Positions 20,012 through 28,828 of a DNA stretch of 64,000 nucleotides are shown piece after piece (position 1 is the stretch's first letter; each line of letters opens with the position of its first letter). Source of the stretch: CBDBBY01 sp965203215. Its GTDB lineage: Bacteria > Pseudomonadota > Alphaproteobacteria > Rhodobacterales > Rhodobacteraceae. Both the position numbers and the translations under genes were made by a program. The DNA is taken from assembly GCA_965203215.1 (NCBI GenBank), contig CBDBBY010000001.1, positions 2,914,001-2,978,000 of the forward strand, read 5' to 3'. A model generated the notes under the pieces. It saw only the letters and a program-made list of their open reading frames with translations. It did not search any database and was not told the DNA's origin.

Positions 20012-20159
20012 CCGACCCGAGCCTCCTTCGGCAAAAAAAATCGGATGGGATTTTGGACTGCTTTCGTTCCGGGGGGCATGCCCCCGGAACGAATTCGCAG
20101 CCCCCTGACTGGGGAATTCTGCTTTAGCGCTATTGGGGAGTATTCACTTAGCAGTAACA

Positions 20160-20757
20160 CGGCGAACAGCGTCGTGGTTCCGTTCCGCTTGTCCTCGTGC
20201 GTCATCGTCGCGGGCCGCACCGGCTTCATCGGCAGTCCCTTCCGAGTCCGCCCGAGCGCCTGGATCCGCGTCTTCTCGTCGATCGAGAGAACCACCGCAT
20301 GGTCCGGCGGATCCATGCACAGCCCCGTCAGGTCGCAGGTCTTCCTCGTGAACTCCGGATCGGTCGACACCTTGAACTGCCGCACCCGGTGCGGCGCGAG
20401 CCGGTGCGCGGCAAGGATGCCGTGCGCCGTCGACGCGCCGATGCCGACCGTCTTCGCCAAGGCGCGCACCGTCCAGCGCATCTCCCCGTCCGGCGCGGGG
20501 CGCTCCGCCAGATCCACCAGCTCGCGGACCGTCTCCTCGGACGTCCGGGGCGTCCCCGGCTTGCGCGTCTTGTCGCGAAGAAGGCCCTCCACGCCCGCCT
20601 CCATGAACCGCCTCTGCCAGCGCCGGATCCGTCGCCTTCGTCACGCCCGCGCCGTCCGCGACCGCCATCGTTCCCAGGCCGTCGTCCGCCGGAAGGATGA
20701 TCCGCGCCCGGCGCGCGTGCTTCGTCCGGCTGTTGCCGCCGTTCGCAATCTCCTCAA
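20160..20757 (-). pseudogene. IS630-family transposase N-terminal fragment
   Basis: Reads GLEEIANGG, ARRARIILPADDGLGTMA, then after a frameshift near 20640 MEAGVEGLLRDKTRKPG, MRWTVRALAKTVGIGAST and VVLSIDEKTRIQALGRT (first DDE aspartate). It is cut by the IS21 end at 20159 soon after THEDKRNGTTTLFAVL, and the C-terminal catalytic half is not on the far side of the IS21. Confidence 0.8.
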
Positions 20758-20761
20758 GCCA

Positions 20762-20918
20762 CTAGATACTATGTCGAAAGTTCTCGTCAGGTTCAGCGGC
20801 AACGATTACTTGGACAGGCTCCTAGCCATCAAATGCTGCATCGAAGACAATTGTTGGACCAAATTCCTTGATTTTTGGGCTTGTCGTGCTGCCGTCTGAT
20901 TAAAATGGGATGCGCCCC
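20762..20918 (+). repeat. ISKra4-derived end fragment (family B), abutting dotE
   Basis: Ends in the inverted terminal sequence AAAATGGGATGCGCCCC at 20918 and encodes a fossil of the ISKra4 transposase C-terminus just inside it (CCIEDNCWTKFLDFWACRAA). The left boundary against the IS630 fragment is unclear. The last base directly touches the dotE stop codon, so insertion may have defined that gene's present end. Confidence 0.75.
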
Positions 20919-21455
20919 TCAAGAAGGAACAAGCACGTCGGCTAACAAACCCACGAACGATGGGAAATTGATCGCAAGCGACCCAGCAAGCAAGAACGTT
21001 ATGCCGGGGCCGAACATCTTTTGATTTCCGGGCGAGACGCTGGCGTTCAGGAACCAAACGCCTCTGGCGACCGCAATGTATCCGATCAGCTGCACCAGCA
21101 ATACAAAGCTTGTCGATGCCTGCCGAAATGTCGCATCGCCGAATGCGTCAAACATGTCTCTCGAGTAGGAGAAAATGGACTCCGGGCTGTCGACCGCCCC
21201 GGTACCGAATAGTGACGCAAGCAGAACTGAGACAAACGCTGGAAACGCCATGAGCGCGACACCCGATGCGAATGTCGCAGCAGGCCTTGTCCACGTCCCG
21301 ATTTGCGGCCCAAGTTCTGCCCTCCTGCCGGCAAGCCGAAGCGCGTGAACGGCAAGCCCCATGCCGAGCAGGAAACACACCGCCCGCAGCAAGCGCTCGA
21401 ACTGAAGGACGTACGTTGCGACAGCTTCTACGGCGCCGGCCGCCGTGCCCATCAC
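20919..21455 (-). CDS. DotE/IcmC-like type IVB membrane protein
   Basis: 178 residues with about four membrane helices (LERLLRAVCFLLGMGLAV, FASGVALMAFPAFVSVLL, STSFVLLVQLIGYIAV, GPGITFLLAGSLAINF) and the Phe-Gly-rich character of the IcmC/DotE and IcmD/DotP group. It follows the dotF-like gene by 10 bp, last in the operon. Length is near that of Legionella IcmC (about 190). The C-terminus ends exactly at a transposon boundary, so a few residues may have been lost. Distinguishing IcmC from its paralogue IcmD would need alignment. Confidence 0.65.
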   Translation of the reverse strand: MMGTAAGAVEAVATYVLQFERLLRAVCFLLGMGLAVHALRLAGRRAELGPQIGTWTRPAATFASGVALMAFPAFVSVLLASLFGTGAVDSPESIFSYSRDMFDAFGDATFRQASTSFVLLVQLIGYIAVARGVWFLNASVSPGNQKMFGPGITFLLAGSLAINFPSFVGLLADVLVPS

Positions 21456-21465
21456 AGAACTCCGG

Positions 21466-24213
21466 TCAATCCAGTCGGAGCGTCGCGTTTTCCATGACTA
21501 CCAGCCATCCGCCGGCGCTGTCCTTCAGCACATCCAGCACGACTCCGTATCCCAGTTCCGGCATGACGAATTCCCCGTCCGCGGCATTCGGGGCCGTCGC
21601 AATGAGGTACGACTGGGAACTTTTGCCCGTCTGCAACCTGGCTTCGCAGTTTTGACGGGAACGATCTGGCGAATGCTGGCAATTCATCTCGCTCGCAGCA
21701 TTCGCATCGTCATGGCTCTCGAGCAAGGAAGCCCCGGACGTCTTCGTTTCACCACGAAGTGCCGACCCCGATCCATGGCCTGCAAAAAGGAGGTCGAAAC
21801 GGGCGGTCATAAGGTCGAACCTTGAATGGATCTCGGCAAATTCCGACTCAAGCTCGCTCCGAAGCGAATTCAAATCCGCTGAATTCGGGTCATTCCCGTC
21901 GTCAAATATCGAACTGTCAACAGTCGCATTCGCAGCTTCGACGGATGCATCCGGAATGGGGTCAGAACTCACGATTTCATGGGAAAGAAACGATGCGGAA
22001 TTCTCGCTCGGACTGCTTCGGTTGTCTCCCGGCAAAGAAACCTGCTGCGCAGACTCCCTCGGTTTCCCGGAAATATTTTGCAGAATTCCGACTTCCAGCG
22101 GGCGGCCAAGACCTTCTTCAATATCGCCGACGTCTTCAGAGAATGCTTGCCCGTCGGACGACTGCGCAACCTTGGAACCGGACGCGGACGCCGCATGCAA
22201 CTGAATTGCAGCGTCGGCGTTTCGTTCGACAACCGCCGCATCGAGTTTGAACGCTCGCATGTCTTCGGGATTTGCTGCGCCGGATGAAGCCACTTCCGGC
22301 TCGATCTCGATCGTCGCTATCCTGTTTGCGCCGCCGGACGTATGATTTTCTGAAGGCGCAGTGCGCATGCCGTCAATTACGAACGGCTCCAAAGTCGAGG
22401 CATTGGTTTTTTCGGATTTTGAACGATAAGCCGGACGAATCGAGGCAATCTCGCCAACCGGCATTGCCAAGAATTCCGTGCTGCTGTCTGCAATGCCGAC
22501 CGCTTGGTCTCCGGCAAGCGCGCTTCCGATGCCCTCGTCAATTCGAAGTGCCGGACCAAGGTCGCCGACCGTTTCCTGATCGTTTTCGGATTCGAACGGG
22601 ACGGTTCGCCCCTCGCCATCGCCGATGAATGCAATCGAACTTTCGGGATCGTCGCTTGGCTGAATGCTCGAATTGGGCAACGGGAGTGAATATCGCGTCT
22701 GAATCTTTTGGGCGTTTTCAATCAGCCATGCGGTTGCTCCGAATTGCTTGGATGCAAATATGCATGCGCTCGCAAGCGCGCCTGCGGCCAATATCCTTGC
22801 CGCAACTCGGCGGCCTGGTCTTGAATTGTCTCCGGCGGGCGCTCCGACGGGCTCCCGCATTTTTGGCGTTTCTTCCTGGATGTCGGAATTGCCGGCGTTG
22901 GCGCTGAGCGACGAATGGCTGCCGAAATCCATCGACACGTATTGATCACCCTCACCCGTTGTCGCGAGCGCAGCGCCGGGGCTTTGAATTGCAGCAGAAT
23001 CGCCGTCCTCCGTCGGGTCTTCGAGCGTTCCGTCGACTGCATCTCCATCCCTTGCCGCGAACGACGCACCGGGATTTTGAATTGCGGCAAATTCGTCGAC
23101 ATCTGTCAGGTCTTCAAGCTTGCTGCCGACCTCCTCATCGTCCCTTCGCGCAACCCGTTCCGCAATAGCGTCAAACCTTTGCTCACTGAATGTGATAGAA
23201 TGCGCTGCGCGATCATCCTGAACGTCGCTGCCGGAACCATCGCGTTCGGAATCCAGTACCTCCGAGCCAGATTGCCCGTCAGTCTGCTCGCTTCCAGATC
23301 CACCCTGCTGCGGGCCAATTGGCGCGTCTTCGTTGTTGACGGTTGCTTGTTCGGCCGGACCCGAAGAGTTCGCGGCCGGAGATTTGAGTGAGCTTGAGGT
23401 CTCGGTCGCTTCAAGGCCGGATTCGAGGTGGCGCTGTTTTGGCTCCGAAACCCGTTCCGATTTTTGGGAGCAATTATCCTGGTCTGGCGGCGCAAGCTCC
23501 GGTTGAGCGGCAATGCCGGTTTCCGGTGCTGCGCTTTCGGGCAAATCCGCTTTCTTGCCGTGGATCAATTTGCACGCCTCTTCATGCGCAAGCGGTTCTT
23601 GGTGCATCGACTCGGGCGAAGGACGTTCTTTGCTTGCGCCATTCGCGGCATTTGGATTGCCACTCCCCTTTCTCACTGGGGCCGTGTCTGCATCATCGTC
23701 GGACGGTGCTCCCAACGCAGCCGCAAGGGTTTCGCTGTCTTGATTTGTCCCAGCTCTTTCGGCGAGCGAATTATTTGCATCAACGGCCTGAACCCGGGCT
23801 TTGCCCGACTCTTCGCACTCGCCGCTTGATGTCGAGCCTCCCGAATGGGCAGCTTGTCGGCCAGCCTGTTCTTGGGTCTGAGATCCAAAGGGCGGCCTGA
23901 GTTGATCCGAACACTCGGCTTGCCCATCGTCGCCCGACTTGATCGCCGGACTTCCCCGCGATTGGTTCAGCCCGCGCTCGAGTTCCTCGGATTCATCGAC
24001 CTCGGATTGTCTTGAATTGTTTTCGGGCGAACTCGATTCCGGCGGACCGTCCTGAACGCCGGCTGCGTCTTGCGCGGAGTTCGTATTCTTTGGAACTTCC
24101 CTTCCGTTTCCTATGTCCCCCTTGGAAGGCTCTGCTTTGCTCATTTCCGCATCGATACCGGTTTCTTGGAACTCCGGGTCGGCGCCGCCTCCGAGATTGT
24201 CCGTTGTTTGCAT
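21466..24213 (-). CDS. DotF/IcmG-like type IVB component with long acidic cytoplasmic region
   Basis: 915 residues. Residues 1-465 are low-complexity, acidic and Ser/Glu/Gln-rich, presumably cytoplasmic. A single membrane helix follows (about 472-490, ARILAAGALASACIFAS), then a periplasmic region with a coiled-coil-like segment near 800 (LRSELESEFAEIHSRFDLM) and a short C-terminal domain. Topology and operon position match DotF/IcmG, but that protein is only about 270 residues in Legionella, so the N-terminus is greatly expanded. It contains a degenerate tandem repeat of about 33 residues (LED-T-AAIQ-PGA, residues 366-425, DNA near 22940-23120). The gene starts 3 bp after the dotG stop. Assignment rests mainly on context and topology. 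Confidence 0.6.
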   Translation of the reverse strand: MQTTDNLGGGADPEFQETGIDAEMSKAEPSKGDIGNGREVPKNTNSAQDAAGVQDGPPESSSPENNSRQSEVDESEELERGLNQSRGSPAIKSGDDGQAECSDQLRPPFGSQTQEQAGRQAAHSGGSTSSGECEESGKARVQAVDANNSLAERAGTNQDSETLAAALGAPSDDDADTAPVRKGSGNPNAANGASKERPSPESMHQEPLAHEEACKLIHGKKADLPESAAPETGIAAQPELAPPDQDNCSQKSERVSEPKQRHLESGLEATETSSSLKSPAANSSGPAEQATVNNEDAPIGPQQGGSGSEQTDGQSGSEVLDSERDGSGSDVQDDRAAHSITFSEQRFDAIAERVARRDDEEVGSKLEDLTDVDEFAAIQNPGASFAARDGDAVDGTLEDPTEDGDSAAIQSPGAALATTGEGDQYVSMDFGSHSSLSANAGNSDIQEETPKMREPVGAPAGDNSRPGRRVAARILAAGALASACIFASKQFGATAWLIENAQKIQTRYSLPLPNSSIQPSDDPESSIAFIGDGEGRTVPFESENDQETVGDLGPALRIDEGIGSALAGDQAVGIADSSTEFLAMPVGEIASIRPAYRSKSEKTNASTLEPFVIDGMRTAPSENHTSGGANRIATIEIEPEVASSGAANPEDMRAFKLDAAVVERNADAAIQLHAASASGSKVAQSSDGQAFSEDVGDIEEGLGRPLEVGILQNISGKPRESAQQVSLPGDNRSSPSENSASFLSHEIVSSDPIPDASVEAANATVDSSIFDDGNDPNSADLNSLRSELESEFAEIHSRFDLMTARFDLLFAGHGSGSALRGETKTSGASLLESHDDANAASEMNCQHSPDRSRQNCEARLQTGKSSQSYLIATAPNAADGEFVMPELGYGVVLDVLKDSAGGWLVVMENATLRLD

Positions 24214-24215
24214 GC

Positions 24216-25763
24216 CTACCTCCGAGCGGGTGAATCAATAATGGCAGTTTCGACGAATAGGATTCCCATCGGATGCCCCGCCTCCAGCATGACTTTCGGA
24301 CCTTTCGGCGCGTTCGCCGCCAGATCGGTCGCGAGACGACCTCCGGCTTCGCCGAGAGCTGAATAAAGATGCTCTTTGCCGGTGGGTTTCTCTGTCGCCA
24401 CCGTTGCGGAACCGTTCGCTATGACACTGGTGGAGCCGGTTCTCGCCGCGCTGCGGGCAAAGCCTTCAATGAAGGATGAAGCGAGCAAGGGGCCGTATCT
24501 CTCGAGAATGCGCAAATCTTTGCTGCTGGCCACGGCAAGGTCGCCGTCGAACCCATCGAGTCCGATGGCGGAAACCGGCTGGGTGGACCCTTCATGATTC
24601 ACCAAGGTATCGAATTCAATCGCGAAGCCGTCTCCGTATGCCGATGCAGTGCCGCTTCCGACCAATCGCAAGCCTTTGCTGGGTCCTTGCAAAACTTCGA
24701 CGACGATTGGCGCAGGATTGTCGGAATCAGCTGTGTTAAGAGTTTCGCCGTAGAGAATGGATCCGGCCGAAATTCGGACGCGACCGGCTGAATCCTCATT
24801 TTCAATTTGATTGGCCGACCGACCGCCGCCGATTTCGCGGTCCGGAGAGGTTCCGTTGCGGACTTGCGTATTGGAATTCAATCCATCGACCGACCGTCCA
24901 TTGCTGCCGTACTGCCCATTCGCAATCAGGATTTCTCCCTTCGGCGGGCGAACGGCCAAGCCGCGAGCGATTGCATTCATTTGCCCGATCATGGCCGATT
25001 GGTACGGATTGTCTGCGTTTGCAGATCCGTTTGAACGCCCGGCAGGCTCCTGAGAGTTCGGACCGCTGATCGTTGGATCGGGAATTCTGTTCTCGGCCGG
25101 GTTGGCCGCGACGCTTAAATCAAATCCCCTGTTTTGATCGCCATTTGGAATCGGCGGGTTTGGTGGCTCGGGCGTGTCTGCCGTATCATCGACGGGATCG
25201 ATTTCGCCGATCTTTTCTGAATCCGGCTCTGCATCCGGCGTGCTTGGAACTTGCGGCGGCGCTTGGTCCAGCACGTCCGGCGCAAGATTTGCCCAAGGCG
25301 CAGCTCCGACCTCCAAAGGAGGATTGATGCTCTCCGTCAGATCTTCCGGAATGGGAATGAAAGAGCTTCCTGCCCGCCCGGCGTTTTCAGCATTCAGTTC
25401 ATTGGCGGCTTGGAGGGTTTCCCGGTATCGTTCCGACTCCCGCTGCCTTTGCCCGCCGGGGGTCGTATCCATTTCAGGAACGCGGGCGAGCCGAGACGGA
25501 ATTTCCGCGACATCGCTCAATGCGAAATACCCTGCGCCGCCGATGCCAAGCGCAGCAGCTCCGATCACAAGGGCTTTTCTGGATCGGAGACGAACGAGTT
25601 TTGGTTTCGTGTTTGCCGCCTGAGGTGAAGACGCTTCGCGGCTTCCCGTCTGCTCCGATGGATCGCCTGTCGTTCGCCGCAAACTCTTTTCGCCGGCGAC
25701 CTCTTCCCGCCGCCATGTATCGTTGCGCGGGGTTTCTTCGTTTCGTTTGAAAGCGCGAAACAC
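24216..25763 (-). CDS. dotG: DotG/IcmE (VirB10-like) type IVB core component
   Basis: A membrane helix (KALVIGAAALGIGGAGYFAL) near the N-terminus is followed by a proline/acidic-rich periplasmic linker and a C-terminal VirB10/DotG domain: RISAGSILYGETLNTAD, VVVEVLQGPSKGLRLVGSG, LDGFDGDLAVASSKDLRILERYGPLLASSFIEGFARS. DotG spans the envelope and forms the channel core with DotH. The Legionella pentapeptide-repeat middle section is absent, as in short conjugative relatives. The frame is open to an ATG at 25886, but that extension is Arg/Cys-rich and unlike the family. I prefer the GTG at 25763, although its ribosome-binding site is weak. About 920 bp of repeats separate it from dotH upstream. 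Confidence 0.8.
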   Translation of the reverse strand: MFRAFKRNEETPRNDTWRREEVAGEKSLRRTTGDPSEQTGSREASSPQAANTKPKLVRLRSRKALVIGAAALGIGGAGYFALSDVAEIPSRLARVPEMDTTPGGQRQRESERYRETLQAANELNAENAGRAGSSFIPIPEDLTESINPPLEVGAAPWANLAPDVLDQAPPQVPSTPDAEPDSEKIGEIDPVDDTADTPEPPNPPIPNGDQNRGFDLSVAANPAENRIPDPTISGPNSQEPAGRSNGSANADNPYQSAMIGQMNAIARGLAVRPPKGEILIANGQYGSNGRSVDGLNSNTQVRNGTSPDREIGGGRSANQIENEDSAGRVRISAGSILYGETLNTADSDNPAPIVVEVLQGPSKGLRLVGSGTASAYGDGFAIEFDTLVNHEGSTQPVSAIGLDGFDGDLAVASSKDLRILERYGPLLASSFIEGFARSAARTGSTSVIANGSATVATEKPTGKEHLYSALGEAGGRLATDLAANAPKGPKVMLEAGHPMGILFVETAIIDSPARR

Positions 25764-26082
25764 GTACTGGAACAGCAACTCCGACCTCCCGCCTTTACCA
25801 GTAATGTCCAAGATTCCGCATCTGCGGTGCGACGGCGCATCTCGTCCAAGCTCGAAGATCGAACGGCAATGTCTTATGCCCCGCACACCGGCCGGATTCA
25901 GATCGTTTCCAATCGCAAACGGCCATGATCTTATGTGCTTTGCCGCTCTGAGCGGTCAGTCGGCAAAGCCGTCCAGCCGCCGCAGGGTCCTTCGCCTCTC
26001 CCAAACCTCCGGCATGCGGACCTTCGTCGTGTCGAAGCCCTGACGCAGAACGCCGAAATGCGACCAGATTGAGTGATCGGCA

Positions 26083-26540
26083 GGCGCTTTGAACTGCAGG
26101 CATCGCCCTCTGGCCGCAGCGGTCATTCATTTTCCAAAATTCAGATTGTCGAAGACGCATCGCGGCCAACCGGTCTGCGTCTGGGGCAAGGGTTGATTGC
26201 CTTCGGTCGAGTTTCTGCGGCGCATGCGTCCCATTTCTTGTGACGAGAAGGCCAAAGTGCCGTTGGCCAAAAGCGGGAGCGACGCTCTGATCGATTTCAA
26301 ATGCTGCATTGAGAACAATCGCAGGGCTGAATTTCTTGATTGGAGGGTTTGTCGCGCGGCCGTCTGCCCAAAAAAAGGGATGCACCCGATCAGCGGGCGC
26401 TTCGGTCTGCAAGCATCGCCATTCGGCTGCAGCGAACATTCATTGCCCGAAATTCCAGATGGGCGAAGACGCATTGCCGCAAAAAGATATGGGTTTGGCC
26501 CAAGGGCTGATTGCCTGCGACCGGGTTTTTGCGGATTTCG
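26083..26540. repeat. pair of degenerate direct repeats, about 130-150 bp each
   Basis: Copy 1 (26083-26215) and copy 2 (26390-26540) share blocks in the same order: GGCATCGCC, CATTCATT, GAAATTC-AGAT, CGAAGACGCAT, GGCAAGGGTTGATTGCC (copy 2 GCCCAAGGGCTGATTGCC) and TTTTTGCGG. They sit on either side of the miniature element at 26221-26387. Origin unknown. Confidence 0.6.
26221..26387 (+). repeat. ISKra4-derived miniature element (family B)
   Basis: Left end CGCATGCGTCCCATTTC, right end AAAAAAGGGATGCACCC. Just inside the right end is a fossil of the ISKra4 transposase C-terminus (CCIENNRRAEFLDWRVCRAA). Length is about 167 bp, nearly equal to the element at 52563-52733. Confidence 0.75.
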
Positions 26541-26686
26541 GTCGGGTGAATCTTTGCCGCCCGCGAAGCTTCGAAATCGCGCGGCTGCGGATTTCGACCC
26601 GCAAAGAGCGGCAATCGGCTTGTCCGGCGAGGACATTACAATACAGCCGATGTTGATTTCCGAAGACAATTCAATTCGCCAAGCCA

Positions 26687-27652
26687 TCAGGGCAGATCCA
26701 AATCTGCTCTTATGATTCTGCCGCCGATCGAAAACAGGAGAACTGAAGAGAGCGGCACCTTGTAGGCCCTCACGCCGTAAAGGCCCGATAAGGATGCCGA
26801 CCAAGCAGGCGACAAAAGCGCATGCCGCGATCGAATGTAGATGTCTTCGCCAACAAGCCATGCGGAGGCATCGACCCCGCGTACCGGAACGTCGACCGCC
26901 GACACGGCCGGCCCCAATCCGCCGACAATATCCCGAAGGTTGGGGTCGGATGGAAATGACGGCTCTTCAAGCGCAGCTTCATAGTCCGACGCGGCTTCCG
27001 GCCCTGGCTTCGCGACTTGGATGTTCGTACGATAATGCGCTTGGTCCCGGCCAACTTTGATGCGAAGCACGACCGGAGAAGGCTCATCGGCAAGCGCGAC
27101 GACCAAATTGGTCCATCCGAAACGCGAGAGAGCCGAAACGGTCAGCGTATTTGAGCCTTCGCCCAGTTGAATGACCTCAAACCGTTCGCCATCGCCAAGC
27201 ACATATTGGCGAACAGGCCATGGACTGCCTGTCGAATCATAGAATCCGACTGCCGTCGCGATGCCCGGAGCAACATGAATTCGCGGCGGCGCAGAGGACG
27301 GGTCGAATGCGATCATTTCCGCGCCGCTGATCGGAGCCGGTTCTGGAGTCTCGGTGCTTGCGCGCTCGTTTTCCTCCAGAATTCCAAGGTAGCGCCGAAC
27401 CATCTCGGGCGTCATCGGGAATACTTGTTCGATAGCGCTGTTGAACCCTTCTTCGGCAAGCGAGAGCCCCGGGTCGTTCGCGCCATCCTTTGCTTCGGAT
27501 GCGCCAAAATGATCCGGAGAGCGTTCCATCGAATCCAATCCAAGGGGATCGAATTCCGGCGCAAGCTCCTGCGCGGACCCAGCCGCAGCAAGAAGCAAAA
27601 CGAATGCCGCCCCGAAAGCTGAAGCGCGGAACCTCTTTCGGACCCTGATCAC
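26687..27652 (-). CDS. dotH: DotH/IcmK type IVB core component
   Basis: 321 residues. A signal peptide (RKRFRASAFGAAFVLLL to GSAQE) is followed by an IcmK/DotH pattern: VFPMTPEMVRRYLGILEEN near residue 80, HVAPGIATAVGFYDSTGSPWP, and SRFGWTNLVVALADEPSPVVLRI. DotH is an outer-membrane-associated ring protein that binds DotG and the lipoproteins DotC and DotD. The GTG start at 27652 overlaps the dotI stop (GTGA), and the signal peptide begins at once, so it is preferred to the upstream in-frame start at 27721. Family assignment is strong. Confidence 0.85.
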   Translation of the reverse strand: MIRVRKRFRASAFGAAFVLLLAAAGSAQELAPEFDPLGLDSMERSPDHFGASEAKDGANDPGLSLAEEGFNSAIEQVFPMTPEMVRRYLGILEENERASTETPEPAPISGAEMIAFDPSSAPPRIHVAPGIATAVGFYDSTGSPWPVRQYVLGDGERFEVIQLGEGSNTLTVSALSRFGWTNLVVALADEPSPVVLRIKVGRDQAHYRTNIQVAKPGPEAASDYEAALEEPSFPSDPNLRDIVGGLGPAVSAVDVPVRGVDASAWLVGEDIYIRSRHALLSPAWSASLSGLYGVRAYKVPLSSVLLFSIGGRIIRADLDLP

Positions 27653-28305
27653 TGAATTTCCGTGGCCTTGCCGGGCCGCACGATTATGCGCGTGACGCCG
27701 ACGGCCTCCGGCGACTCCCATGTCGGAAGCCGCGCCACATCGACTTCAGCAAGCAGTTCATCGCGGCTGATCTCGCTTGCCGATTCATAGGTGATGTTCA
27801 GCGGAATCTGGATCGTCCAACTGTAGCGTTTGCGATCATCGACCGAAGAACGGACTATCGCAGCCCCGTTCGCCACCACAGTTGAGACAAGTCGACGCTC
27901 CCGGATGTAGTTGAGCATTCCTGAAAGCTCCAAAGCATCAAGGAATGCATTCCATCCCGCAGGACGTTCAAAATAAACCGCTGCGTCCGCGAGGTCGTTG
28001 CGCCAGTTCGCGAAGTCTATCGTCAATGACCGTGTGACGGCTTCGACCGCGAAATTCGTCACCTGCCCGTCCGTCAGGTAAGGGCTTGAAACGGGAACGA
28101 GCGGAAGTATCCCTCCATCCTCGGTCGCCGCGAAATACCTTGGCTCCGGCTTCGTTGCCAAGGCGGCCACGGATGCAAAAACGGCGACTCCGGCCACAAC
28201 CGTCATGGCGACCAACGCCGCCGACATGCGGCCGTGGCTGTGCATCCATGTCTCGTAGCGAAGCCGGGCGGCTTCCGACTCGCCGTACCGTTTTCGCGCC
28301 GTCAT
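27649..28305 (-). CDS. dotI: DotI/IcmL type IVB inner-membrane protein
   Basis: 218 residues: short basic cytoplasmic N-terminus, one membrane helix (ALVAMTVVAGVAVFASVAAL, about 29-50) and a periplasmic NTF2-like domain with the family signatures PYLTDGQVTNFAVEAV, SLTIDFANWRNDL and FERPAGWNAFLDAL. DotI/TraM forms the inner-membrane complex with DotJ. It is first in the minus-strand operon dotI-dotH-dotG-dotF-dotE. No dotJ, dotK or dotL lies upstream within the window; the flank is a miniature element and then an ISKra4. Confidence 0.9.
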   Translation of the reverse strand: MTARKRYGESEAARLRYETWMHSHGRMSAALVAMTVVAGVAVFASVAALATKPEPRYFAATEDGGILPLVPVSSPYLTDGQVTNFAVEAVTRSLTIDFANWRNDLADAAVYFERPAGWNAFLDALELSGMLNYIRERRLVSTVVANGAAIVRSSVDDRKRYSWTIQIPLNITYESASEISRDELLAEVDVARLPTWESPEAVGVTRIIVRPGKATEIQ

Positions 28306-28661
28306 GCGGCTGCTCCCGGAATGTCCTGTTTCGCTTGCATTCGAACACAGGCGGACCGTTCCGCCATTTCGAACGCTCCGTCCGACTAACTCGAAAGGAT
28401 GAAACTTCGTCCCGTTGAAGCCGATTCCAGATCAGCATCTGAAAGTTTTTCGTGGAAATCCAACGTATCATCGCCATGATATCGTACCCTGTCACCGACT
28501 TTGAATATGATCGGCGACAGCTGGTCATCCGCCAACTTCGACCTACAGCTCAAGAAGTTCACCCACAACACAAACGCAGGCGCCGCGGCGTAGGCCAAGC
28601 ACTACGAAAGAGCTGAGAACCACCATACGAAGAGGAACGTATCCCCTCGGTGACGCCGCAA
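28306..28661. other. region upstream of dotI, no gene recognised
   Basis: Probably contains the promoter of the dot operon. A 70-codon minus-strand frame at 28386-28598 contains a plausible-looking stretch (FKVGDRVRYHGDD) but has no recognisable family or ribosome-binding site, so I do not call it. Confidence 0.4.
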
Positions 28662-28757
28662 CTAGAGCGTGTCCGACTTAAGTTGAAACAGTAGCATGTT
28701 CATACAACTGCCTCGTGAACACCGGATAGGCGTCAACCTAAGTCGGACACGCTCTAA
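28662..28757. repeat. 96-bp palindromic miniature element
   Basis: Left arm begins TAGAGCGTGTCCGACTTAAG; the right arm is its near-perfect inverse over about 24 bp, ending CTCTA. The central part has no gene. A bordering TA would fit an IS630/Tc1-like or related mover, but the target duplication is not certain. Confidence 0.8.
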
Positions 28758-28828
28758 GTTTACTACCTTGTCATCAAAATTCTCAGGAAAAACGCGTAAC
28801 GTACCGGGGTGTGGTCCATTTTCTTTGG

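Larger units (their letters stand above)
17869..20159 (-). mobile_element. IS21-family element, copy 1
   Basis: Ends begin TGTCAATGCTAAAGTAAAA at 17869 and, inverted, TGTTACTGCTAAGTGAATA at 20159, each followed by repeats of TAAAG-x-AAATTCCCC typical of IS21 multiple terminal sites. It carries istB intact and istA frameshifted. Its left neighbour is a broken ISKra4 and its right neighbour a broken IS630, with no shared target duplication, so the flanks were rearranged after insertion. Confidence 0.9.
25764..26686. other. repeat-filled gap inside the dot operon
   Basis: About 920 bp between dotH and dotG, normally adjacent genes. It holds two degenerate direct repeats (26083-26215 and 26390-26540) around a 167-bp ISKra4-type miniature element. 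Minus-strand frames across it are Arg/Cys-rich artefacts of the repeats. Confidence 0.6.

Noticed and set aside
28386..28598. Small gene upstream of dotI (70 codons, minus)
   Set aside because: No ribosome-binding site, no family resemblance and no conservation evidence; could be part of the operon leader.
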